Source: Stenopsyche tienmushanensis (Eukaryota > Arthropoda > Insecta > Trichoptera > Stenopsychidae). From it: DNA of 64,000 nt. Positions 10,863 through 22,359 of the stretch are shown here, in pieces. The stretch spans positions 1,302,001 to 1,366,000 of the forward strand of contig WACJ01000521.1 in NCBI GenBank assembly GCA_008973525.1, given 5' to 3'. A program made the translations under genes and the position numbers. The notes beneath the pieces were generated by a model, which saw only the letters and a program-made list of their open reading frames with translations, made no database searches and was not told the origin of the DNA. The first letter of the stretch is position 1. Every line of letters begins with the position of its first letter.

Positions 10863-12371
10863 TTAGGATCGTTTTAGATAAAAGTGTTTTCGGAGTGTTG
10901 AAATGCATTCAGATATTTGTATATTTTTTTCTCCAATTGTATTATGAACTTTTCTAAATATATCTACTAAATGATTTGTATTACCATATTTCATTAAACA
11001 TTTACAAAGTATCTGAATAAATACAGATCCATAGATTGGGTGTCTGTATGCCAAATAATTATCAACTGTTGACCAAAATTCAACTAAATCAGGTTTTTCA
11101 GGATAAATATCAGGTCTTTCTGATTGCAGCTCTTCGTCTGAATTATCTTTGTCACATGTTTTTTCTTCACACTTTTTACTCGCATGCATCGTATTTTCTC
11201 CTCTGCAGGCCTGAATTAGTAAAATTTTTGGTTTACCAATTAAATTTTCTGCGTGAAGTGAATCTTTAATTTCATTCTTCAATACAAGTTTACCATCACT
11301 GCCAAACACGCCACTGCTTTCTCCATGAGATAAAATACATACACCAAAAGCACTGTGATTTTCTTCCACAGATTCAGCGTACATCTTAATCTTTTTTAAA
11401 ACATCCTTCGCTTTTAGATTATTAAAAACTTTCGTTATGAAACCATATGATCTCCAACATTTTTCTAATTCTATGACATCTTTTTCTGTTCCTTGTCGGT
11501 TGGTTAGTTCAGGTTTAGTTTTAACGAATGTTTTATGGTTGAATATTAAAAACCAGCCCATTGAAGTTATATCATAGATTGGATAGTTTGCTATATCGTC
11601 TTTTTCATTCAATTCACTTGTTACATTTATAGAAGCTGTACAATTAGATGCATCTATTTTACTATCGGATGTGTTATTTACAAAATATTCGACAGAATTC
11701 AACATGTCATAAAGTTGAAAAAAATTATTAATTTTCAGGAAATTAGAAATAATATCCAAATTGCTTTTTTCTTGTGCCTGAGTGCGCGTCTTCTCAAGAG
11801 GTGACCAAGTTCCCACTGTTATGATCTCATTCTTCATCATGTGTAGTAAAAATAATTCCATGTAATTAAAACGATTTTGAATAGCAATCTTAGAACTATC
11901 AAGTACACCCCTGATGAAATTTTCGGTGTCTTTTATTAAGAACTCTTCACACATACTGAACAGAGCTTTCTTTACGGGATGAATAAAAATTGACTTATTA
12001 AGTTGATCAGGTAAAAAATGATCTTTTACCTGTTGTGGATAAAAATTTAAGTCCCTAATCTCTTTATAGGCTTTGATGATTGCCAATCCTTCTAGTAGAG
12101 TTTCTTTCCAATATTGCTGTTCACCACCCTCGGCCCAATCTTCCAATAAGTTCATACAACGTGAATCCTTTTCATAATCACCGACGAGCATTTCCAGTCG
12201 CTCAATGGCGACATTGACGTCATCGTACAGAAGAAAGATAAGAGAAACTTTTTTGCATTCGGTCAAGTTACTTTCAATTTTAGATAACGACTCAAATTCG
12301 ATATTTCCTGAGCTAACGAAACGACGACAATCAGCTCTTTCATATGAAAATAAGGCCCAACCCCACGCCAT
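10863..12371 (-). CDS. Dredd: Dredd-like initiator caspase D3 (catalytic residues intact)
   Basis: 502 codons from the ATG at 12371 (AAT ATG G context); single exon. It has the Dredd-type prodomain (IFLLYDD, YWKETLLEGLAIIKAY, LELFLLHMM), S1 segment RQGTEKDVIEL, His349 in ILSHG and Cys389 in QACRG. The p10 is of the STVDNYLAYRHP class with GSVFIQ in place of the usual GSWFIQ. The p20-p10 linker reads ELQSERPD: where D8 has LQSD before G, D3 has Glu, so inter-domain self-cleavage may be altered even though catalysis looks intact. Upstream, the hydrophobic frame seen in other copies is closed by TAA at 12447-12449, which supports the ATG chosen here. Likely an active or conditionally active paralogue in Imd-type signalling. 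Confidence 0.83.
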   Translation of the reverse strand: MAWGWALFSYERADCRRFVSSGNIEFESLSKIESNLTECKKVSLIFLLYDDVNVAIERLEMLVGDYEKDSRCMNLLEDWAEGGEQQYWKETLLEGLAIIKAYKEIRDLNFYPQQVKDHFLPDQLNKSIFIHPVKKALFSMCEEFLIKDTENFIRGVLDSSKIAIQNRFNYMELFLLHMMKNEIITVGTWSPLEKTRTQAQEKSNLDIISNFLKINNFFQLYDMLNSVEYFVNNTSDSKIDASNCTASINVTSELNEKDDIANYPIYDITSMGWFLIFNHKTFVKTKPELTNRQGTEKDVIELEKCWRSYGFITKVFNNLKAKDVLKKIKMYAESVEENHSAFGVCILSHGESSGVFGSDGKLVLKNEIKDSLHAENLIGKPKILLIQACRGENTMHASKKCEEKTCDKDNSDEELQSERPDIYPEKPDLVEFWSTVDNYLAYRHPIYGSVFIQILCKCLMKYGNTNHLVDIFRKVHNTIGEKNIQISECISTLRKHFYLKRS

Positions 12372-12499
12372 ATTTGTGACCACACCGAACACTGTTATAA
12401 CACTAAGGCCGATAAGATATAATATCACAAAGATATATTTTGGCCGTTAGCAGAACTTTGTAAATGGGGTCACTTTACCTAATTGTTGCCAAATTTAAC

Positions 12500-12840
12500 A
12501 TTATTCAAAAGGTTAAAATTAACCGTTTGTACTGGGCTTCCTCCCCCCAATTGTCCAGGCTCAGACGTGCGGCATTTTTTTAAAGTTGATTAGACCAGCA
12601 ATAGCCGAGGCCTTTCGACGGATCTACTACCACTTGGTTCAAAATCGCGTATTGCCGTCGCTTTTTTTGAAAATGTAGTGATTGTTTAATAAAAAAATGG
12701 TGATTTAATTTTTGATAAAATTTGTAGCCATGTTCTGACTTCCATCGCTTCTTTGGCAGTTCTGATGCCGAAGTTATCCACATTTGCTATGGTTTTTGTT
12801 CCAGCAAAATTGATATGATGTTCGTTCGTCGTCTTCTTGA
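12500..12840 (-). mobile_element. RTE-type LINE C-terminal fragment upstream of D3
   Basis: The minus strand reads LDNWGEEAQYKR close to the D3 5' end. Farther upstream (12600-12840) the DNA matches 31180-31440, where an EVEKRIYLAINR-like stretch recalls the RT C-terminal region of RTE elements. It is badly decayed. Related fragments lie upstream of D2, D4 and D6. Confidence 0.5.
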
Positions 12841-12844
12841 TATT

Positions 12845-12965
12845 TGATTTTATACTAAAGAAGAAGATTCATGAATTTCCAACGAAATTGCCCGGACTCT
12901 GGGCGAAGTTTAGTGCGGAGTTCTCGGACTTTTTGCGAACCTAAGCACGGAACTGTGTTACAATG
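12845..12965 (+). repeat. Dispersed repeat with coding-like segment, fragment
   Basis: GATTCATGAATTTCCAACGA through CTCTGGGCGAAGTTTAGTGC matches the C-terminal part of the repeat family at 351-641, 19050-19289 and 31905-32160. Between about 12966 and 13350 nothing is recognised. Confidence 0.4.
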
Positions 12966-13359
12966 TTAATGTTGCAGAAACTTAAATTAAAACATAATAT
13001 CATATTTACGATATGTAATTTTTGTTTGTTTGTTTTTGAGATTTTTAAAGACATTTTTAATATCATTTCGAATTTTTCTTAAAACTATTATATCATTGTA
13101 TTCAAATCCCTTTTGTTGAGCGTAATCTGGCAATGTTTCAACACAATTCAACGCCGTTTAATGACTAATATAATCACTGGTACCTTCCCTTGTAGTGCTC
13201 TCTTGAGAAAAAAAGAACCGATATCCGCATCATCCATGCACTCAAAATCTGGATGATTTAAATCAGAGTTCCACAACCGGTGGTTCCACAACCAAAAGGC
13301 TGCAGGGACTTTCCATGTATGCCAAATTTCAAGAAAATCGACATGAAAAATATTAAATC

Positions 13360-14071
13360 ATAACATATCCTTCTCCATGCAGAAGTGAGGTGGCTATCGA
13401 AAGAAAAGGTCCTTTTGCGTCTTTTTGAATTAAGGGAAGAAGCAAAACATTTTATGAGAGAGAGACTCAACCCTACTAAAATGTTTTTTGGACGAGGAAT
13501 GGATGAATAAACTCGCATACATGGCGGACATATTTAGTCAAATTAGAGACCTTAACCTTCCTCTCCAGGAGTTTTGCACAAATATTTTCAAACTGAGAAA
13601 TAAGTCCATGTCCAACCTAAGAAATGTTTCCATATTTGCAAGAATTTTTCATTGCTGCTGATGTCGACAGGAAAAGTGTTTTAAATGTAATAAGTCGACA
13701 CTTGAAGACACTGGTACTAAAATTGCATCACTATTATCCCGAAAATAAGGATCCTCTTAAAGGATATCTTTGGACTAATAATCCCTTCATGGAGGACATC
13801 ATTTCATGTACTCTTACGAGTAGAGCAAAAGAACACTCAATAGAGTTGTTTTCGGATGCCACTCTGATATTCAGACACAAAACATTAATATTGCCTTGGT
13901 TTTGGATATCATTGAAAGATGAATATCCATATTTAAGCTGTAAAGCTATACATTCATGCAAAATATAGTTTTCATTAACGCCCTTAATAAAATCGAAATA
14001 AAAGAATAGACTAGACGCGAATGCAGCACTTCGTCTATCAGAGACAGCACTGTAGCCAAGAATACCCAATG
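13360..14071 (+). mobile_element. hAT-type (ZBED5-like) transposase remnant
   Basis: Broken frames read in order: EVRWLSKEKVLLRLFELREE, a QIRDLNLPLQEF-like piece, then 13624-13968 with LWTNNPF, and FWISLKDEYPYLS near the C-terminus, followed by LRLSETAL. This order and these motifs are typical of hAT-derived ZBED5/SCAND3-like transposases. Many stops and frameshifts show it is dead. A mariner element interrupts it at 14072; the tail resumes at about 14767 with a KMQQQ-like stretch. Confidence 0.7.
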
Positions 14072-14766
14072 TACGAGTTAAATTCAGAAAGTAAGTGTAC
14101 TAGATTTTTATATTTTTTTTTAGAAAAAATGTATTTGAAAAAATATTACAGGATATTGTTGATACATTTGTTGACTATTTTTCCATTAAATTGCCATGTC
14201 GTTTAATGTATGTGGTGAGTCGTGGCACAAGCTTTTTTATGCCTTCCTCGAAGAATATTTCCGCCAGTTTTTTTCCCCACTTCAGAACTTCTTCCTGCAC
14301 CTGCTCGTCGGCAGAAAAACTAATTCCACCCATGTGTGACTTCAGGGAGGTAAAAAGATGATCATATGAAGACGCCATGTCAGGGGAATACGGGAAAGCT
14401 GTTCAAAACATCCCAACTGAATGAATTCAAGATCGACCTGTGTGAGGACGGGCGTTGTAGTGCAACAAGCACACTCCTTCTTTTATTTTGAATGCTCCTT
14501 TTGAGTTTTATTTTTAGGCTATTACAATATTGTTACCTTCCAATTCAAGTCGCTTCAAGTCAAGCGGATCACAGCACGTGGCTCGCACTTGGTGGGATTT
14601 CTTACCGACATCTTTCACGCAGTTGGACATTACAACATGAGTTACGTACTACCGTGCTTTTGCATTGCTTGCTCTATCAGGAGATACCCCTTTTTCACTG
14701 TTAAAAAAAAAACAATAAAACCCACTTAAAAAAAAAAATACACTTACTTTCTGAACATATCTCGTA
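14072..14766 (-). mobile_element. Internally deleted mariner nested in the hAT remnant
   Basis: The terminal inverted repeats share an exact 17-bp core, TTCAGAAAGTAAGTGTA (14083-14099), inverted at 14739-14755. An imperfect extension reaches CGAG next to TA dinucleotides (14072-14073 and 14765-14766), the expected mariner target duplication. The body is about 691 bp, roughly half of a full mariner. The minus strand 14378-14175 encodes a transposase C-terminus (DHLFTSLKSHMGG, EEGIKKLVPRL). The HDNARPH-equivalent region is present but damaged. Confidence 0.85.
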
Positions 14767-16877
14767 TTAGCAAAGATGCAACAACAGGTTTTGCATTAAT
14801 TTGTTGAAAAAATCTATTATTTCTATTAAATTTTGATGTATCAGACTGTTATATGTATATTTGTTAGTTAATCTGTCACAATATAAGATTTAAAAAATAT
14901 TACATGAATAACCATTTTTATTTCGGTATTAGTGGTCCGCAAAAAAAATAATCCAATTTTTACCAGTCAGCAGATGTAAAAAAGTTGGGAAACACGATTG
15001 AGTCATCGCTCGGTTACATAACGACCCGAAAGCAGAACGGACCCGCGTGCATGCTCCCCCGCTCCACGTTATGCAGCGCTACATTGATACTATAACGCCT
15101 TGGTCCATTTGTTATGTATATCAGCAGTGCATCTCACTTCTGACAATAAAATTTTATATTATTATGGATCGTCTTCTTCATCAGTTGGTCTTCAAATGAA
15201 AGCGTATTTATCGGTTCGATGTATCTTTATTTTCACTTTAGTTATACAACAAATACACAATTACGATAGTGACCCGAAGTCTAAGTGCTGTCGCAAAATG
15301 CGGATAGAGGTTGTAAGAATTGATATTAACTTGGCGAGTGGATGGAGAATAATGTCTTAAATGCTAATGCTAATGCTAATGCTGCTGCATCGTCGAGGTA
15401 ACGATTATATATTTTAAGGGTTAAGGGCTTACTGGTGGGGTACCAGCCAATCAATGATCGGTGACTTGACGATGGGAAGCGAGTTTTTATGAGGAAATAA
15501 AGTTTTCAGTCGTTCAGTACCACGATTATGAACAAACAATAGTGGTCATTTTAAGCATCGTGGGACAGGACGCAGCAAGAAATAAAAGTAGACATAAACC
15601 GTATTGATTATTGGTAGTAAACTTTTAGGATTAGAATTTTAAGCATAAGAACAAGGGTAAAGCTTGTTAATCAATGAACAATACGATTGTAAACGAATAT
15701 AAGAAATACGCTCTAAAATGGATAGGGGAGCGTAGAATAAGACGCATTAAAATAAACAATGAGTCGTAAAAATTTGACATTAAACAGGAACATGGTCTCA
15801 ATAATGTACATTTCAATTTTAGATAGATTCATGTGATTAAGTTAGCAATCCAAAATAGCGAGTACATAACACATTGGCTGGATCAAATATGTCATATTAG
15901 GGGTCTATCGCTTGTTCTAGAACCCATTTAATTTTGAACCAATCTTCAAAATTTCCCTGTCCCTATAATAATCGACAGGAAGATTTTTCATTTCAGTTCC
16001 CTTAAAAGATCAAAGTTTCTCTGCTCTCCCAGTTACCAAAAGAATCATTTTGTTTAATTAAAACATGAGAACAGGCACTTGCTTTGATAGTTTAATTTTC
16101 CTTTTCGCTTAAAGAGTTTTGTTTCTTTAATCTTGATCTGTGTATAAAAACACCTCATAAACTGTTCGAGAATTTCCGATACATACATATTTCTGATTCA
16201 AGAAACTCGCATGCCATGAGAAATAGTTTTTCTATTCACACACTTGCTGCTATATCCTGATTATAGATAAATTGTTAAAAGTTTTTATATGTTTTAAATA
16301 CAAACAAAAAAATGCGTATTATAAAATTTATTATATGAAATATAAACATTGTTAGTAAAATTTTATATAAAAAGAGATAAAATATCAATAGTTCTGTTTT
16401 TATAAATATATTATTTTCATCACCCAATACAAAGTGTCGATCGCTTTCCCGGCATAATCCACTGAAGACCGAACACTTGGCAAATAAATAACAAATCGAT
16501 GCTTGTAGCGCTATATTTACATTAGCAACCACCAGATCAATAAGCGCCAATATAGTGCATACGCTAAACGACTCGCATAACAAATTGCATAGACAAACAG
16601 TGTTGCTTATGTTATTTCTACAAGTGTACACAATACGTTGATAAAGTTTTATTGCAATCGAATGAACGGTATGGCAGCGCATTAAATACGAACAAACAAA
16701 TATTAATTTTTATATATAATATTAGATTATTTTCATCACGCAATAATAAGCATTTTTTCACAAATAAATAGTTAAACATGTGATTAAATTTAGTAAATTA
16801 AATATTAAAAAATATAATATACACTCGTGCAAAAACAGGTGTCTATACAAAAAATTATAAAAATGACTTATTAAGCA
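14767..16877. other. Intergenic between hAT remnant and D4
   Basis: No supported gene. A short ATGCTA-type microsatellite lies at about 15360-15385. From about 16310 onward the sequence belongs to the duplicated caspase 3' flank: 16400-16690 resembles parts of 19590-19830 and 32400-32650, and 16650-16877 matches the D3 flank. Confidence 0.6.
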
Positions 16878-17900
16878 TTAGGATCGTTTTAGATAAAAAT
16901 GTTTTCGGAGTGTTGAAACGCATTCAGATTCTTGGATATTTTTTTCTGCAATTGTATTATTAACTTTTGAAAATATATCTACTAAATGATTTGTATCGCC
17001 GTATTTCATCAAGCATTCACAAAGTGTCTGAATAAACAAAGATCCATGGACTGGGTCCCTGTATGCCAAAGAATCATCAACTGTTGACCAAAACACAATA
17101 AAATCGGCTTTTTCAGGATAAATATTGGATTCTTCATTCAATACGCTTGTTTCGTTCATAGAAGATGTACTTTTAAATGAATCTGTTTCACTATTGGATG
17201 TGTTATTTACAAAATCTTCGACAGAATTTAATACATCATGAAGCAGAAAGAATTTGTTTAGTTTTAGGAAATTATAAATAATGTCAAAATTGCTTTTTTC
17301 CTGTATCTGAGTGCGCGTCATCTCAAGAGGTGACCAAGTTCCCACTGTTATCATCTCATTCTTCATCATGTGTAGTAAAAATAATTCCAAATTATCACAA
17401 TGATTTTGAATATTAATCTCAGAATTATCAAGCACATCCTTGATGAAATTTTGAGTGTCTTTAATTAAGAACTCTTTACACATTTCGAACAGAGCTTTCT
17501 TTACGGGATGGATAAAAATTGATGTATCGAGTTGATCAGGTGAAAAATGATCTTTTACCTCTTGGAGATCAAAATTTAAGTCTTTAATCTTTTCATAAGC
17601 TTTGATAATCGCCAAACCTTCGAGTAGGGTTTCTTTCCAATATTGTTGTTCACCACCCTTTGCCCATTCTTCCAGTAAATTCATACGACTTGAATCCTTT
17701 TCACAATGACCGACGAGCATTTCCAGTCGCTCAATGGCGACATTGACGTCATCGTACAAAAGAAATATAAGAGAAACTTTTTCGCAATCAGTCAAGTCAT
17801 TTTCAATTTCAGATAACGTCTCAAATTTGATATTTCCAGTGCTAATGAGACGATGAAAGTCAGCTATTTCACATGAAGACGAGGACCCACTCCACGCCAT
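16878..17900 (-). CDS. p20-deleted Dredd-like pseudo-caspase D4
   Basis: 340 codons from the ATG at 17900, all in one frame. The prodomain is complete (residues 1 to about 230: IFLLYDD, LLEGLAIIKAY, IHPVKKALFEMCKEF, LELFLLHMM). At residues 260-262 the frame passes from SNIYP straight into EKADFIVFWSTVDD, that is, directly into the p10 (AYRDPVHGSLFIQ). About 160 residues present in D3, including the S1 Arg segment, SHG and QACRG, are gone. The join lies at a short repeat: an IYP-coding stretch occurs at both edges in paralogues (17115-17123 here). The product cannot be a protease but keeps the recruitment domain and the p10 dimer half, the general make-up of a c-FLIP-like decoy. The 3' flank matches D3. 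Expression is unknown. Confidence 0.85.
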   Translation of the reverse strand: MAWSGSSSSCEIADFHRLISTGNIKFETLSEIENDLTDCEKVSLIFLLYDDVNVAIERLEMLVGHCEKDSSRMNLLEEWAKGGEQQYWKETLLEGLAIIKAYEKIKDLNFDLQEVKDHFSPDQLDTSIFIHPVKKALFEMCKEFLIKDTQNFIKDVLDNSEINIQNHCDNLELFLLHMMKNEMITVGTWSPLEMTRTQIQEKSNFDIIYNFLKLNKFFLLHDVLNSVEDFVNNTSNSETDSFKSTSSMNETSVLNEESNIYPEKADFIVFWSTVDDSLAYRDPVHGSLFIQTLCECLMKYGDTNHLVDIFSKVNNTIAEKNIQESECVSTLRKHFYLKRS

Positions 17901-18039
17901 ATTTGCGGCCACACCTAACACTGTGATGACACTGAGGCTGATAAGATATATTATCACGAAGATAAATTTTGGCAATTGGCAGAATTTTGTAAATGGGGTC
18001 ACTTTACCCAATTGTTATCAAATTTAACTTTATTCAAAA

Positions 18040-18640
18040 AGTAAAAATCAATCGTTTGTGCTGGACCTCCTCTCTTCAATTGCCTAAGGCCAGACGTGCG
18101 CCGTCTTTTTCAATTTGATTAGCTCAGCATAGCCGAGCCCCTTCCGACGAGTCTACTGCCACTCGGTTTAAAGTGCAAGATGGCTCCGGGGTGTCGATAT
18201 CCGCGCCACGTGACCTGCTCAAGGAAAATGGCGGGTTCGGACGAAGCTAGTAATTGACGCTTCGCAGTACGCGATTGGACCTCATGGCTTCGGAGCCTGA
18301 ATCTAAGTTGTTCTCAAAAAAATTCCTTTCGAATCTCTCAAGGCAATACTTAAAGAATAAACGTATTTGTGTTTTAATTTATATATTCTTAATTACGATA
18401 AAAAATGAGTATATGATCGCGCTTAGTAATTATTTAAGAAGTACATTAAGAATACAAATTTACTTCTTTCCGATATTTCGAGTCTCCTATCGGACTCATG
18501 GACGCGGAATAGCTGCCGGCGTCTTGATGCAACTCCTTGTGAACTTATACCGTCAAGTGCTGCCAATGCGAGAAATTCGGTCGTGCATTGCCGTCGCATT
18601 TTTTGAAATGATTTGCACTTCCTATTAGTTTAGTTTAGTC
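18040..18640 (-). mobile_element. LINE fragments upstream of D4
   Basis: 18050-18180 aligns with 12510-12640 and 31015-31140 (co-duplicated RTE-type 3' coding tail). 18275-18345 (GACCTCATGGCTTCGGAGCC, TTTCGAATCTCTCAAGGC) resembles 23735-23805, the end of another RTE-type copy. The frames are decayed. Confidence 0.5.
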
Positions 18641-20703
18641 CATATGGTGCATACCGTCTGATAATAAATGAGAAGGAAGCAAACAGTCCACATACAGCTG
18701 TCCATGCGAGAAGTATGCACGCATACCTTGTGTGCCATCATTAGGATACATCTCCTTGAACTTTTCCATTCAAACTGTAGCTTCGATGATATTATTCATC
18801 ATCTTTTTCACTGAACCACTGATACCGTTGCTACATGTCGTGGTGGATTTATGTCTGGGGGAAGAATTATAAGCACGTTAATTTTCAGTGTTAAAATACA
18901 CAATTCAAATATATTTTTTTTATATAGAATGATAAACTAAGTGAATATTGTCCCTATGTTTTGTTCGTGTGAATTATATTGACCTGTCAATATAATTCAA
19001 TTCAAAAAGTAGCTTTTGCATTTTAGCTCGTTGACATACATACCACATATTGAAAACCACTCTTATGCTTAAATATGTTGATGCAGTAAGCTCTTTTGTA
19101 GGAACGACTAAAATTTCTTTTCAATCTATTGGCCGACTTAAGAATTATATTAATTTTACAAAAGACGTAGAGTTTCATAAGTTTATTACGATATTGCACA
19201 TGCTCTGGGTAAATTTTAGTGCGGAATACATGGACTTTCGTTTAAGTTTAGAGGTAAATACCCAGAATATAAAGTGTTACATTTTGTAAATTTTAATCTT
19301 TGTTTTCCCCGAAAGTCATTTTTTCTCTAATATATTTTTCAGATCAAGATAGCACCGATTATCGTTCTTGCAATGTTGGACATTGCAAAACACGTCGGGT
19401 ATTTGCTTTTTAAAAATGTAAAAAAATACATTAATAATCCATTTGTTTATTTTTAATATAAATACACAATTATAAACGATGTGATTGAGGCCAAACATGG
19501 ACTTTAAAAGCGACTCGAATATATTATGATGTGTTGCTGTTGTCGCCAAACAAATTGATCTAGGTATGAATTTAAATGATGACGTTTGTGTCGATCTGAT
19601 TCCCGGCAAAGTCCACCGAAGACCGAAAGTTTGGCAAGAACATAACAAATTGACGGCTGTTATGCTTTGCAACCGCCAGACCAATATGCGCAAAAATGGT
19701 GCATCCATTAAACCTCTCGCAAAACAAATTCCGCATATAAACAATGGTTGTGCTAATAACCTTCTTGAATTCACGCCCAATAACTCACCTAAGTTTCATC
19801 ACAATCGGATGAATGATATAGAAATGTATACTCCGCAAGCAAATTCAATAATAAATTAATTTATAAAAAAATAAATATAAATAGATATGGTTTTAAAAAT
19901 GCTAAATAAAAAAGTAAAATATATTGTGTAATTACTCCAGTGTTGCAGAAACATAAATTAAAACAGTAGCATTTAGCTTATTATTAGAAGATGTCCATAC
20001 AAAAATTATAAATATAGCTTATTACGTCATTATAAATATGCAATTATCAATCAAAATAATTGTATGAAGTTAAAATCAGGTTTGTTATCATATAGTTGCA
20101 ATCTCAGCAAAATAATGTCTAGTGGATTTGCAAATAACGAAGACTGCAAGTGAAATATATAAAATTCTGGATGATTTTATTAAGCTGACGAAAGAATTTA
20201 GTTTCTGAACTAACAACACTGAAAATTTAAAAAGTTAATTTTGATAGTTCCCAATGAAGAGGATCTTCAGCTAAGTTGTCTTTAGAAGTGATTCATAATT
20301 ATTTCTGATCTAAGAAACTTGGGGCAAACTCACTTGCCATATAAGTAGTTTTTCTATTCACATACTTGCTGTTAAATCCTGATTATTAATTAAAGTTTAT
20401 ATTTTATATGAATTCAAACAAAAAAATGCGTATTATAAAATTTATTATATAATATATAAACATCATTAATAAAATTCAATATAAAAGAGGTAAAATATCA
20501 ATAGCTCAGTTTTTATAAAAATATTATTTTCATCGCACAATAATAAGCATTTCTTCACAAGCAAATAGTTAAACATGTGATTAAATGTAATAAATGAAAT
20601 ATTAAAAAATATAATATACACTCGGTCTTTCTTTTGCATACGTTCCAAAGAGTACCATACAAAAAAGAGAAGGTGTCCATACAAAAATAATAAAAATAGC
20701 TTA
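18641..20703 (+). repeat. Segmental duplication block, copy A (3' side of D5)
   Basis: This block matches 31670-33480 almost throughout. It includes the AATGAGAAGG motif (18665), the VSSFVGTTKISFQSI reading frame at 19050-19289, a stretch near 19490-19700 (ACATGGACTTTAAAAGCGAC), and the AT-rich 3' flank 20330-20703. Together with D5 and D7 it forms one duplicated unit of about 3 to 4 kb. No independent gene is supported in it. Confidence 0.7.
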
Positions 20704-22191
20704 TTAAGCATTAGGATTTAGGTAAAGATGTTTTCGGAGTGTTGAAACGTATTCAGTTATTTGGATATTTCTTTTTCCAATTTCATCAATAACTTTTATA
20801 AATATATCTACTAAATGTTTTGTATTACCGTGTTCCGTTAAACATTTACAAAGTGTCTGAATAAATAAAGATCCATGGTTTGGGTGCCTGTATGACGGAG
20901 AATTATCAACTGTTGACCAAAATTCAAGTAAATCGGCTTTTTCAGGTATAACTTCAGGCCCATCTAAATTATATTTGTCATATGTTTTTTCTTCATACTC
21001 CTCTGCTTCCTCTTTTCCTCTGCTGGCTTCAACTATTAAAATTTTTGGTTTACCAACTAAATTATCTGTGAGAAGTGATTTTTTAATATCATTCTTCGAT
21101 ATAAGATTACCATCGCTGCCAAACACACCACTACTATTTCCATGAGACAAAATACATACACCAAAAGCACTGAGACTTTCTTTCACAGTATCATCGTGCT
21201 TCTTAATCTCTTTTAAAATATTCTCTGCCTTTAGATCATTAAAAACTACCGTCGTGAAACCATATGAACTCCAGCATTTTACCAATTCCATCACATCTTT
21301 TTCTGTTCCTGATCGGTCGGTTAATCTATACATATTAGTTTTGACGAAAGTTGTATGGTTAAATATTAAAAACCAGCCCACTGAAGTTATATCATAAATT
21401 GGATATTTTGATATATCGTCTTTTTCATTCAATACACTTGTTTCATGTATAGAAATTGTACTTTTAGATGCATCTGTTTTACTATTGAATGTGTTTTTTA
21501 CAAAATCTTCGACAGAATTCAATGCATCATGAAGCTGTACGAATTTGTTCATTTTCAGGAAATTATAAATAATATCCAAATTGCTTTTTTCTTGTGTCTG
21601 AGTGCGCGTCATCTCAAGAGGTGACCAAGTTCCCACTGTTATGATCTTATTCTTCATCATGTGTAGTATAAATAATTCCAAATAATCATAATGATTTTTA
21701 ATAGCAATCTCAGAATTATCAAGCACATCCCTGATGAATTTTTTGGTGTCTTTAATCAAGAACTCTTCGCACATACCGAACAGAGCTTTTTTTACGGGAT
21801 GGATAAAAATTGATTTATCAAGTTGATCAGGTGAAAAATGGTCTTTTACCTGTTGTGGATAATAATTTAAGTCCTTAATCTCTTTATAGGCTTTGATGAT
21901 CGCCAATCCTTCGAGTAGGGTTTCTTTCCAATATTGCTGTTCACCACCCTTGGCCCAATCTTTCAGTAAATTCAAACGACGTGAATCCTTTTCACGATGA
22001 CCGACGAGCATTTCCAATCGCTCAATGGCGGCATTTACGTCATCGTATAGAAGAAAGACGAGAGAAACTTTTTTGCAGTCGGTCAAGTTATTTTCAATTT
22101 CAGCTAACGTCTCCAATTTGATATCTCCTGTGCTGACAAGATGATGAAAGTCAGCAATTTCATATGAAGACAAGGACCCACCCCACGCCAT
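20704..22191 (-). CDS. Dredd-like pseudo-caspase D5 (catalytic Cys to Ser)
   Basis: 495 codons from the ATG at 22191; single exon. The prodomain is full length (VFLLYDD, YWKETLLEGLAIIKAY, LELFILHMM). The p20 has RSGTEKDVMEL and an intact ILSHG, but the pentapeptide is EASRG: the Cys position (residue 390, codon 21022-21024) is AGC, Ser. The Gln before it is Glu, a change shared with D7 (EACRV). The p10 is of the STVDN class (PSYRHPNHGSLFIQ). Loss of the nucleophile should abolish protease activity, yet the whole frame is kept. This copy alone has an in-frame upstream ATG (22329) that would add a 46-residue leader containing the hydrophobic IFVILYLISLSIITVLGV. Plausible as a decoy or scaffold; a failing copy is the alternative. 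Confidence 0.83.
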   Translation of the reverse strand: MAWGGSLSSYEIADFHHLVSTGDIKLETLAEIENNLTDCKKVSLVFLLYDDVNAAIERLEMLVGHREKDSRRLNLLKDWAKGGEQQYWKETLLEGLAIIKAYKEIKDLNYYPQQVKDHFSPDQLDKSIFIHPVKKALFGMCEEFLIKDTKKFIRDVLDNSEIAIKNHYDYLELFILHMMKNKIITVGTWSPLEMTRTQTQEKSNLDIIYNFLKMNKFVQLHDALNSVEDFVKNTFNSKTDASKSTISIHETSVLNEKDDISKYPIYDITSVGWFLIFNHTTFVKTNMYRLTDRSGTEKDVMELVKCWSSYGFTTVVFNDLKAENILKEIKKHDDTVKESLSAFGVCILSHGNSSGVFGSDGNLISKNDIKKSLLTDNLVGKPKILIVEASRGKEEAEEYEEKTYDKYNLDGPEVIPEKADLLEFWSTVDNSPSYRHPNHGSLFIQTLCKCLTEHGNTKHLVDIFIKVIDEIGKRNIQITEYVSTLRKHLYLNPNA

Positions 22192-22359
22192 ATTTGTGGC
22201 CACACCTAACACTGTGATGATACTGAGGCTGATAAGATATAATATTACGAAGATAAATTTTGGTAGTTGACAGAACATTGTAAATGGGGTCACTTTACTC
22301 AATTGTTGCCAAATGTAAAAAAAAATCATTTCCCAAATAGTCACAAAAATATTTTTTTA

